This document shows positions 1 through 5,591 of a stretch of DNA of 22,427 bases, piece by piece (within the stretch, counting starts at the first letter, position 1; each line of letters opens with the position of its first letter). A program made the position numbers and the translations under genes. The DNA comes from Streptomyces sp. NRRL F-525 (lineage in GTDB: Bacteria > Actinomycetota > Actinomycetes > Streptomycetales > Streptomycetaceae). The DNA lies in assembly GCF_000716605.1 (NCBI RefSeq), contig NZ_JNXE01000063.1, positions 1 through 22,427 of the forward strand, in the 5' to 3' direction. The notes below the pieces were generated by a model that did not search any database, was not told where the DNA came from, and was given only the letters and a program-made list of their open reading frames with translations.

Positions 1-99
1 ACCGTGGCGGGCGGGGATCACCTGCTGCCGCGATGTGGCCGAGCGCCGCCCAGCTCCCGCCGACCGGCCGCCATCGTGGCCAAGGAGCGTGACGATCAC
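1..99. repeat. Left terminal inverted repeat (99 bp, exact)
   Basis: These bases are the perfect reverse complement of the last 99 bases of the window; identity stops abruptly at base 100. Terminal inverted repeats fit a linear actinobacterial replicon. The exact length 99 is also a common de Bruijn k-mer size, so the true repeat may extend outward and be cut at the contig edge. The sequence does not begin with the C-rich, CCCGCGG-type telomere start known from many Streptomyces replicons. Open frames crossing it look like chance. Confidence 0.95.
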
Positions 100-410
100 C
101 AAATTGCCAAACGATCAAGCGCTCATACGAGGTTCGAACGAACGATTCGTGACGGCAAGGAAACCCGTTGCGTGCAGTTCACTGTTTCAGGGAACTTACC
201 TCGCGCGACAGGAAGAGCAAGCGGCTCGGCAGATCTCGGAGTTGTCAGAGTCTATAGGGTTCTCCAGGACGCGCCTGTTGCTTCAATCGCCGTTCGGCGA
301 CTTCATGAGGTGGACCTCGTGAAGGTCAACGGCCGACGGCGGAACTGTTCCAGTGAAGGTATCCAGAAAACGCCTACCGGCTTTCTAGAGTCCAGCGGCT
401 AGGTTCCTGA
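100..410. other. Left subterminal non-coding region
   Basis: I see no convincing gene in this stretch. The open plus frames that cross it begin inside the terminal repeat, have no ribosome binding site and no family resemblance. Base composition is visibly less GC-rich than the rest. It holds a small hairpin (CGCC, loop GTTC, GGCG, about 289-300). On the minus strand, CTTCACGAG (316-324) is followed by an ATG at 305 and a frame of only seven codons, which resembles a decayed copy of the leader motif found in the right part of the window. Confidence 0.5.
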
Positions 411-2009
411 TCACTCGTCGCTCCCGATGGTCTCCTGACGGTCCTCTGCTTCGGTGTACGCGGTCCGGTATGCGTCGAGCGCAGTGCGCAGACGGTGCCC
501 CTCGTCAGTGTCCGGGAGCTTCATGCGTTCGGTGTTCAGTGCGGCAACGCCGGCACGCAGCTCGGGGAGCTTGCTTTCCTCGTTGCGCAGGATCGCCATT
601 GCCAGTCGATCCAAGAGTCGTCCCGCATCCCTCGACAGTCCTGCACCACCGAATTGGACGAACGTTTTCAGGGCCTCGGTCAGCTCAGCTTCGGCTGCCG
701 CCAAGGTGGTCTCGGGTGCCGGCTTCGGCGTCGGTGCCTCGATGACCGCTGCGGGCGAGACGCCGGTGATCTGACCGAGCCGCTCACGCAGTAGCTGTTC
801 AACGCGCGTGCTCAGGTTCTCGGTCCGGCCGCGCTCGATGTCCAGCATGTTCTCCAAGCGCCTGACGTGAGCCTGGAGGCGGTCACGCTCGCCGGCGATC
901 GTGTCCGCCCGGTCCCGGTGGCTGACGGCCAGGGCGTGTGCCTCCTCGATGCTCTGCTGGGCGTGGCTGAGCTTGAGGGCGTGCTCGCGGTTGGCGGCGG
1001 CGATGGCCTCGCGGAGCTGGGTGGCCTGCTCGCGGAGTTCGAGGGCCTGCTTTTGTGCCTTTTCCCGTGCCTCTACAGCTTCACGTCGTTCGCGGTTCGC
1101 CTGTGTCAGATCGCCCTCTGCCCGTCCGAGTTTGCTCCGGGATTCCGCGGCCTCCCGCCGGGCCTGAGTGGCGGACTCCCGTAGTGCCTCGTTCTCCGTG
1201 TTCAGTTTTTGGGCGGTGGCCTCGGCGGTCTTCCGTAGCCGTTCCTCTGCGGCGGCTTCACCGCGGGCCGTGTCGCGGTCCTCCCGCGCTGTCGCCGCGT
1301 CCTTGACGGCCTGGGCGCGAGTTTCCTCGGCTTTCTGGGCGGCGGTCTGTGCTGTGTTCTTCTCCTCGACGGCGACGGCCCGCATGGTCTCGGCGGTGGC
1401 GACCTCGGCGGCGGCCCGGCGCACTGTCTCCTGCTCGCGTGCGAGGGCGGCGCGGGCGGTTGCCAGCAGAACCACGGAAGTGCCCTCCGCGGTCGTTGCA
1501 CGGGCCGTGGCGTCCTCGGCGGCGGCGTCGGCCTCGTCGCGGTCCTCGATAGCCTCGGTGGCCTGTCGCTCGGCCCGGGAACGGGCGGACTCGGCGGCGG
1601 CGACCTGTGCGGCTGCCTCGGTCTGCACGTTGTCGATCTGGACGGCGGCCGCTCCTGGATCGCCGAGGGTCTCCAGATGCTCCGTCAGTTGCGTGAGCCT
1701 CGTGACGAATTGCTCGCCGAGCTGCTTCACCGCAGGGAGTAGATCGCGGGCGTGCAGCTCGGACATGGCGACGGGGCGGCCGAGGTCGTCGGGGACTGTT
1801 TCGCCGGAGGCGGCCGCCTCCCTTTTCTTGGCCTCCTGCCGGGCCTTCCAGGCCTCCGTTTTGTTGTGGTCCGGGTTGTCGCAGTAGGTCGACCGTCGCC
1901 CTCCTCCTGACGGCGCGGGCACTCTCGGGCGCGTGCATCCTTCGAACCGGCACTGGTCGGCCTTGGGCTCGCCGGAGGTCGGGGCGGTGGGGGTCGCGGA
2001 TTCGGTCAC
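411..2009 (-). CDS. Large coiled-coil protein with N-terminal zinc-finger-like motif
   Basis: This 532-aa protein starts at a GTG with GAGGA seven bases upstream. Residues 20-48 hold a possible metal site, Cys20-x4-Cys25-x17-Cys43-x4-His48. Roughly residues 110-400 are an almost uninterrupted Ala/Glu/Arg-rich helical stretch, a predicted long coiled coil. A Pro-rich hinge near 410 leads to a smaller helical C-terminal domain. No catalytic motif or signal peptide is visible. Plasmid proteins of this general shape, such as the KfrA type, bind DNA and help partition or autoregulate, but that role is inference from architecture only. Its upstream region shares a 13-bp motif with the J-domain gene at 9889, suggesting a common regulator. 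It is the outermost gene on the left and appears to be transcribed alone. Confidence 0.85.
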   Translation of the reverse strand: MTESATPTAPTSGEPKADQCRFEGCTRPRVPAPSGGGRRSTYCDNPDHNKTEAWKARQEAKKREAAASGETVPDDLGRPVAMSELHARDLLPAVKQLGEQFVTRLTQLTEHLETLGDPGAAAVQIDNVQTEAAAQVAAAESARSRAERQATEAIEDRDEADAAAEDATARATTAEGTSVVLLATARAALAREQETVRRAAAEVATAETMRAVAVEEKNTAQTAAQKAEETRAQAVKDAATAREDRDTARGEAAAEERLRKTAEATAQKLNTENEALRESATQARREAAESRSKLGRAEGDLTQANRERREAVEAREKAQKQALELREQATQLREAIAAANREHALKLSHAQQSIEEAHALAVSHRDRADTIAGERDRLQAHVRRLENMLDIERGRTENLSTRVEQLLRERLGQITGVSPAAVIEAPTPKPAPETTLAAAEAELTEALKTFVQFGGAGLSRDAGRLLDRLAMAILRNEESKLPELRAGVAALNTERMKLPDTDEGHRLRTALDAYRTAYTEAEDRQETIGSDE

Positions 2010-2026
2010 GGCGGGTCCTCATCTTA

Positions 2027-2039
2027 GTTTAGTTTCGTT
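2027..2039. promoter_or_regulatory. Candidate operator GTTTAGTTTCGTT upstream of the coiled-coil gene
   Basis: An AT-rich island in otherwise GC-rich DNA, 17 bp upstream of the GTG at 2009. The same 13 bases occur at 9913-9925 and, inverted, at 9932-9944 in front of the J-domain gene. Its position over the probable leader or transcription start fits repression by a shared plasmid regulator. The regulator is not identified. Confidence 0.45.
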
Positions 2040-2085
2040 TCGTATCGTACCAGGTGACGTAACTTAACTGGGGGTGTTTCACTTG

Positions 2086-2118
2086 AAAAAGGGGCCCGCA
2101 CCGGTCTGGTGCGGGCCC
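2086..2118 (-). terminator. Intrinsic terminator of the 3279-2144 unit
   Basis: A perfect 11-bp stem (GGGCCCGCACC with its complement, loop of 5 bases at 2103-2107) is followed on the minus strand by a run of five T. It lies just after the stop codon of the gene ending at 2144. A U tract is uncommon among the stem-loops in this window, which makes this one clear. Confidence 0.8.
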
Positions 2119-2143
2119 TGGGGCGTGCTGGTGGGGGCGGGGG

Positions 2144-2890
2144 TTACGACTGGTCGTCAGACGGGACCTGGCGGTCGAGGATGCGGGCCGCGGTGCCGGT
2201 CCATCGGTGTTCGGGGGGAGGGGTGCCGGGGCGGCGGTTGCGCGCGGCGTCGAGAAGCGTAGTAACGCTGCCGCCGGTGAGGGCCTGCACGCGGTCTTCG
2301 AGGTCGGCGGACGGCCGCTGCTGGTAACGGCCGTGGGCGGCCTGCTTGGTCTGGCCGAGGTCGGCGCCGATGGTTTCCCAGGGCACGCCGTGCGCGAGGG
2401 CTTCGGCGACGGCCAGGGGTTCGAGGTGGTCGGCGAGTTCGCGCAGCTGCCGGGCCAGGGTCAGAGCGGCGCGGGGGCGCTCGTCGGCGAGTTCGCCGAG
2501 CGGGTCGGCGAACCTGGCGAGCCGCTCGCGGTGGCCCTCGGGGACAGCGGGGACCAGGGCGGCCGTCGCATGTGCCTTCCACACCCGGTGGGCGTCGAGG
2601 TCCTGGCCGTTGTGGTAGCGGCCGCCGGACCATACTCCGGCGTGCGGGTCGTAGGGCATTTCGGGCCCGCGCCACCCACACCGGCAACTGGGCACCAGGT
2701 AGGCGGGCTGGACGTCGGGCGGCTCGGTTCCGCTCCAGGTGCCGCCGGGCTCCATGGCGGCGTCGTTGAACTCCCGTTCATACAGCGCCGCCCCGATCCG
2801 TTCCGTGGGGATGGTGCCGTCCGGGAGGCGGCCGAGCAGACGGCCCACGTGCCGGGCACTGTCGGGCGTGTCCTCTAGTTGAAAGCCCAT
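2144..2890 (-). CDS. Putative DNA-binding protein with CxCGW motif and HTH
   Basis: 248 aa. The ATG at 2890 follows the upstream gene's TGA by two bases, so translation is probably coupled; an in-frame TTG six bases earlier is less likely. Residues 69-74 read CRCGWR and are followed by a His-rich stretch (His101, His107). Cys-x-Cys-Gly-Trp with a downstream W..H is a pattern I know from actinobacterial proteins and may bind zinc. Residues about 168-188 (GVPWETIGADLGQTKQAA) look like a helix-turn-helix. The C-terminus is Pro/Arg-rich. I do not recognise the family. It forms a two-gene unit with the 128-aa gene upstream and is followed at once by the U-tract terminator at 2086-2118. Confidence 0.75.
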   Translation of the reverse strand: MGFQLEDTPDSARHVGRLLGRLPDGTIPTERIGAALYEREFNDAAMEPGGTWSGTEPPDVQPAYLVPSCRCGWRGPEMPYDPHAGVWSGGRYHNGQDLDAHRVWKAHATAALVPAVPEGHRERLARFADPLGELADERPRAALTLARQLRELADHLEPLAVAEALAHGVPWETIGADLGQTKQAAHGRYQQRPSADLEDRVQALTGGSVTTLLDAARNRRPGTPPPEHRWTGTAARILDRQVPSDDQS

Positions 2891-2892
2891 GG

Positions 2893-3279
2893 TCAAGCCG
2901 CCGCGACCGGGCGGGCGGGCACGGCGCCGGGCCTACCGTCGTGCCAGATGACTTCGCCGTTGTCGTGCTCGTCGCCGTCATGGCCAGGCTCGCCGCCGCA
3001 CTGCTGCCACACGCCGAGCAGGCCGTCCGCACCGAACTCCTGAGCGTCGTAGGGCAGATACAGCGCGGTGCACTCGTCGGGGCTGGGCTCGGGGGGCTGG
3101 TTGAACACCCCTGCGGCCGCGAGCGCGTCGTAGGCGATCTCGTCGGCGAGGTGGCCGCGGACGCCGGTCCGGCGGGCGCTCGCGCGCACGGCGTCGCCGA
3201 CGGCGCGCATCTCCTCGTGGCTGAGCAAGCGCATGCCGTCCGGAAGGTCGGGGCTCTCCGGAGTCGGATTCGTTGACAT
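2893..3279 (-). CDS. Small acidic hypothetical protein
   Basis: 128 aa, first gene of a two-gene unit. No recognised domain. The middle (about 45-100) is acidic and carries a Cys pair and a His/Asp-rich run near 96-106. No clear Shine-Dalgarno precedes the ATG at 3279. A CACTAT hexamer six bases upstream, with TAAACA 18 bp before it, suggests a leaderless transcript. The palindrome at 3298-3327 overlaps that promoter, so the unit is probably repressed by a dimeric regulator. Function unknown. Confidence 0.7.
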   Translation of the reverse strand: MSTNPTPESPDLPDGMRLLSHEEMRAVGDAVRASARRTGVRGHLADEIAYDALAAAGVFNQPPEPSPDECTALYLPYDAQEFGADGLLGVWQQCGGEPGHDGDEHDNGEVIWHDGRPGAVPARPVAAA

Positions 3280-3297
3280 GCCGTCATAGTGTCATCA

Positions 3298-3327
3298 ATC
3301 CCTGACGATTGTTTACTCGTCAGGGAT
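3298..3327. promoter_or_regulatory. 11-8-11 palindromic operator over a candidate promoter
   Basis: ATCCCTGACGA (3298-3308) and its exact complement TCGTCAGGGAT (3317-3327) flank an 8-bp spacer. On the minus strand the spacer contains TAAACA, placed 18 bp before CACTAT, which is six bases before the ATG at 3279. A repressor bound here would cover the -35 region of the 3279-2144 unit. Confidence 0.6.
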
Positions 3328-3389
3328 TCTTGACTCATGATGGCGCTCGGCTTGTCTTCCGAAACCGCGTACAGCGAGGCCTGCTCGTC

Positions 3390-3665
3390 TCAGGGGCCGG
3401 TGGCTTCCCCCGTTCCCGAGGCCGGGGGCCCCGTCACGCTGACGGCGGGGAGCTGACTTGGGTGGCCGTTGTCCCGGTCGGCGGAAATGCCGAACAGGAA
3501 GCTGAGCGCGGTGAGGGCCGCAAGGCCTGCTCCGATGGCAATGCCGAGGTCGCCGGTCTTCGGAACGGTGGTGGAGGTCTCGCGGGTGTGACGGTGCACG
3601 ACATACGCCACGGCGCATGACACGAGGACGATCAGCGCGGCCGGCACGTCAATGGGTACGGTCAT
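3390..3665 (-). CDS. Small two-TM membrane protein
   Basis: 91 aa. The frame is open far upstream, but the ATG at 3665 has AGAAGG six bases before it and begins directly with a membrane segment. Two hydrophobic stretches (about residues 8-25 and 45-65) are separated by a short basic loop (HRHTRET), followed by a hydrophilic Gly/Pro tail. Small membrane proteins of this kind occur on actinobacterial plasmids, where some (Spd type) assist spread, but I see no specific family signature. It stands alone, with an attenuator-like terminator in its leader at 3795-3829 and its own upstream palindrome at 3884-3898. Confidence 0.7.
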   Translation of the reverse strand: MTVPIDVPAALIVLVSCAVAYVVHRHTRETSTTVPKTGDLGIAIGAGLAALTALSFLFGISADRDNGHPSQLPAVSVTGPPASGTGEATGP

Positions 3666-3794
3666 TCTGGGCCTTCTGGCTCGCGGGCCCGCCTGTCGCG
3701 ACTCGACATCCCGCAGGCGGGCCCCCACTACGACCCGCCCGCGAGTGCGGGGGGCCCTGCACCCCTTCGGCGGGGAGTCGGGCCCTGAGACAGC

Positions 3795-3829
3795 AAAAAG
3801 GACCCAGCTCTCCTGAAAGAGCAGGGCCC
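3795..3829 (-). terminator. Intrinsic terminator or attenuator upstream of the 91-aa membrane gene
   Basis: GGACCC-A-GCTCT (3800-3811), a six-base loop and AGAGC-A-GGGCCC (3818-3829) form a 12-bp stem with one internal mismatch and one G-U pair. On the minus strand it is followed by five T. It lies between the vapC stop and the gene starting at 3665, so it either stops read-through from vapBC or attenuates the membrane gene. Confidence 0.65.
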
Positions 3830-3867
3830 AGCTCGCGGGGCGACTTGAAAAACGCTCCCACAAGATC

Positions 3868-3898
3868 GTCTATTGACAACCCAGTTACCGCAGGTAAC
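3868..3898 (-). promoter_or_regulatory. Palindrome and CAATAGAC motif upstream of the 91-aa gene
   Basis: GTTACC-gca-GGTAAC (3884-3898) is a perfect palindrome. Beside it, the minus strand reads GGTTGTCAATAGAC (3881-3868), which resembles the ATATGGTTCAATAGAC blocks in front of four right-side transcription units. It is probably the control region of the 3665 gene. The exact promoter is not resolved. Confidence 0.35.
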
Positions 3899-3962
3899 CC
3901 CTTGTGTTATCTGCCCGTGACCAACGGGTCGCGGCACGCCGGTCAGCGCGGTCTCATGGACG

Positions 3963-4002
3963 CCGCGAAGCCCGGACACCGTGCGGCGGCCGGGCTTCGC
4001 GG
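3963..4002 (-). terminator. Stem-loop terminator after vapC
   Basis: CCGCGAAGCCCGG (3963-3975) and its exact complement (3990-4002) form a 13-bp stem with a 14-base loop, eight bases after the vapC stop. No U tract follows, as is usual for Streptomyces terminators. Confidence 0.6.
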
Positions 4003-4010
4003 TCGGTCGG

Positions 4011-4436
4011 TTACCGGAAGAGGTGCACCGGGACCGTGAACTTGTCCTCCATGTCCTTCCAGAGGGTGTCACCGGTGACCAGCGGGCGGCTCAGCCGCTC
4101 GGCGAGGGCGATGCACAGGGCATCGCCCAGGGCCAGCGTCCGGCCGTCGTACTGCTGCCGGTCCCGGCGGGACTCGTAGATGAGCTGCCCGGCCCGTACC
4201 GCCTCGTCGGCGGTGGCGGGCTCGACCGAGAGCCCCAGGGCCGCGAGGTCCTGGTGCAGCTCCTGCGGCGGGCGGGTGTACCCGCGCTGGAGGCAGACGT
4301 ACGTCACCTCGGTGAGGTTGGCGGCCGTCGTGACGGCCTCCGACAGCAGCCCGTCGACGACGTCGGCTCCCTTCTCTCGGAAGACCCAGGCCACCAGGGC
4401 GCTGGAGTCAAGGACGGCAGGGGGTTGGGATTTCAC
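4011..4436 (-). CDS. vapC: PIN-domain toxin of a VapBC-type module
   Basis: 141 aa, the normal size for VapC. The PIN-domain acidic residues are all in place: Asp10 (AVLDSSALVAW), Glu43 (NLTEV), Asp105 (LGDALCIALAERL) and Asp123 (TGDTLWKDM). VapC proteins are Mg-dependent endoribonucleases that cleave tRNA or rRNA and stop translation until neutralised by their antitoxin. The gene lies 25 bp downstream of an AbrB-like antitoxin gene in the same orientation, the standard order. A strong stem-loop follows. On a plasmid it most likely acts in post-segregational stability. The RNA target cannot be told from sequence. Confidence 0.92.
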   Translation of the reverse strand: MKSQPPAVLDSSALVAWVFREKGADVVDGLLSEAVTTAANLTEVTYVCLQRGYTRPPQELHQDLAALGLSVEPATADEAVRAGQLIYESRRDRQQYDGRTLALGDALCIALAERLSRPLVTGDTLWKDMEDKFTVPVHLFR

Positions 4437-4461
4437 GTTGGTGCTCCTCAGCGGTCCGAAC

Positions 4462-4782
4462 TTATAGAGGTGGACCAGCCCCCGAAGCGGGCTGATCCAA
4501 AGGCTCTTGCGGGGGGCTGAGGTGATCGATCCGGTCGTTCTCGGTGTCGCGTAGGGCGCGGATGTCCGCCACGGCGTCGAAGTTCTCCGTCTCCGCGGTC
4601 GCCGGGATACCGGCGCGGATGCGGTCCTTGATCGCCTGCGGCGTCTCCACGACGACGACGCCCGGGCTCACGGCCCGGATGATCACCTCATCCCCCTCGG
4701 TGAGGCCGACGGCCCGCTGTACGGCGACGGGAACCGTCACCCGGCCGCGGGGGCCGACCTTGGTGCGAGTGGGCTGAAGCAT
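4462..4782 (-). CDS. vapB: AbrB/SpoVT-type antitoxin of the VapBC module
   Basis: 106 aa. Residues about 5-50 are a swapped-hairpin AbrB domain (TKVGPRGRVTVPVAVQRAVG, then GDEVIIRAV and VVVVETP), the DNA-binding fold of many VapB and MazE antitoxins. The C-terminal half is charged and probably wraps the toxin. I chose the ATG at 4782 because GGAGGG stands eight bases before it and the domain begins there. The frame stays open to 5061, but that stretch crosses a perfect 17-bp hairpin and has low-complexity content, so I read it as leader. VapB-VapC complexes usually repress their own promoter; candidate sites lie at 5062-5075. Confidence 0.85.
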   Translation of the reverse strand: MLQPTRTKVGPRGRVTVPVAVQRAVGLTEGDEVIIRAVSPGVVVVETPQAIKDRIRAGIPATAETENFDAVADIRALRDTENDRIDHLSPPQEPLDQPASGAGPPL

Positions 4783-4847
4783 GAAATGGGCCCTCCGGGT
4801 GAAGGGGCCGGTAACGCACGGTTGCCGCCATGCGCCGCGCCGGCCGT

Positions 4848-4887
4848 CCCGGTACCGCGCACGGATGCCGCCGTGCGCGGTACCGGG
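4848..4887. promoter_or_regulatory. 17-bp perfect hairpin in the vapBC leader
   Basis: Arms 4848-4864 and 4871-4887 are exact complements of 17 bp around a six-base loop. No U tract follows on either strand. It sits 66 bp upstream of the antitoxin ATG, where it could act as an attenuator, an mRNA-stabilising structure or a protein-binding palindrome. It is not inside the likely coding region. Confidence 0.6.
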
Positions 4888-5061
4888 CCCCCGGAGCGGC
4901 TCGGCGGCCGCGCCGGGGAATGTGGTCATGGGATTGGTCTCCGTCTTGGTCTTAGTCGGTTGATGGTGGAGCGACCGCCCCGAGGCCACCATTTCCCACA
5001 CTCCTCCACAGAGTGGGTAGCTGAAGACCTCGGCGTGCGTCATGCGCCTAAGGTACACCAT

Positions 5062-5075
5062 TCACATATCTGTGA
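5062..5075. promoter_or_regulatory. TCACA-TATC-TGTGA palindrome in the divergent intergenic region
   Basis: A 5-4-5 perfect inverted repeat in the 444-bp region between vapB and the recombinase operon. On the minus strand it lies just upstream of TACCTT, a possible -10 hexamer, so it is a candidate operator for the vapBC transcript. Confidence 0.35.
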
Positions 5076-5123
5076 CACCGTTAAATTTCCCTCCCACGGA
5101 TTGTCAGCGGTGGGTGTACGACA

Positions 5124-5156
5124 TGTTTACCGATACTGTGCACAAGTCGGTAAACA
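5124..5156. promoter_or_regulatory. 10-bp inverted repeat TGTTTACCGA / TCGGTAAACA
   Basis: Arms 5124-5133 and 5147-5156 are exact complements separated by 13 bp, with a TGTGCACA palindrome in the middle. It is placed about 70 bp upstream of the plus-strand recombinase operon and is the best candidate operator for it. No consensus promoter hexamers stand out nearby. Confidence 0.45.
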
Positions 5157-5226
5157 CGCAGGGTAGGGTGCAGGCACAGGATGTGAGCGGGCGTCAGAGG
5201 CGCCGGAGCGGGAGGGCCGACGGCGG

Positions 5227-5436
5227 ATGACAAAGGCACAACAGACACCGGACCGATTGGTGAAGGCGGTCCAGCGGGTCATCGAGGCCCACATGCCCGG
5301 CGACACTTTGGGGGTCGACGTCCCCAGCATGGCCCGGGCCATCGTGCGGCGTGTCCGGCTGGAGGAAGCCAACGAGCGGGCGGCGGCCCTGGTCGCGGAG
5401 CACGACCGTGCCCGGAGCGACGGGGGCGGCGCGTGA
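5227..5436 (+). CDS. Small hypothetical protein, first gene of the recombinase operon
   Basis: 69 aa, starting at an ATG with a GGGAGGG purine run ten bases upstream. Residues 8-30 and 35-62 are predicted helices; the second is Arg/Glu-rich. No known family. Its stop overlaps the GTG of the next gene (GTGA), so the two are translationally coupled, and the recombinase follows. A small basic/acidic partner next to a tyrosine recombinase could be a directionality factor, but nothing in the sequence proves this. Confidence 0.65.
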   Translation: MTKAQQTPDRLVKAVQRVIEAHMPGDTLGVDVPSMARAIVRRVRLEEANERAAALVAEHDRARSDGGGA

Positions 5437-5588
5437 ATGAGGAAGAGATCGCCCGCGGGGTGGCGCGCGGCCTGGCCCGGCATGAGGCCCGGCGCGCGAA
5501 CGCGCAGGCCCGGCAGCTGCTCGGCTGCCTGCTGGTGTTCGCCGTCTTCGGCGTCGGCTTCATCCTGCTCGTCACGTACGGGAGCTGA
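5433..5588 (+). CDS. 51-aa single-span membrane protein
   Basis: Starts at a GTG overlapping the previous stop by four bases and ends three bases before the recombinase ATG. The N-terminal half is charged (NEEEIARGVARGLARHEARR), the C-terminal half is one hydrophobic helix (about 29-47). The compact overlap on both sides makes it a real gene despite its size. Function unknown. It is unusual to find a membrane peptide coupled to a recombinase. Confidence 0.65.
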   Translation: MNEEEIARGVARGLARHEARRANAQARQLLGCLLVFAVFGVGFILLVTYGS

Positions 5589-5591
5589 GAC

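Noticed and set aside
130..145. GGTTCGAAC resembling a tRNA T-loop, hence a possible att site
   Set aside because: No acceptor stem, anticodon arm or CCA-proximal pairing can be drawn around it, and no second copy exists.
4..402. Plus frames of 132 and 95 codons at the left end
   Set aside because: They start inside the terminal repeat, lack ribosome sites and show no protein-like composition.
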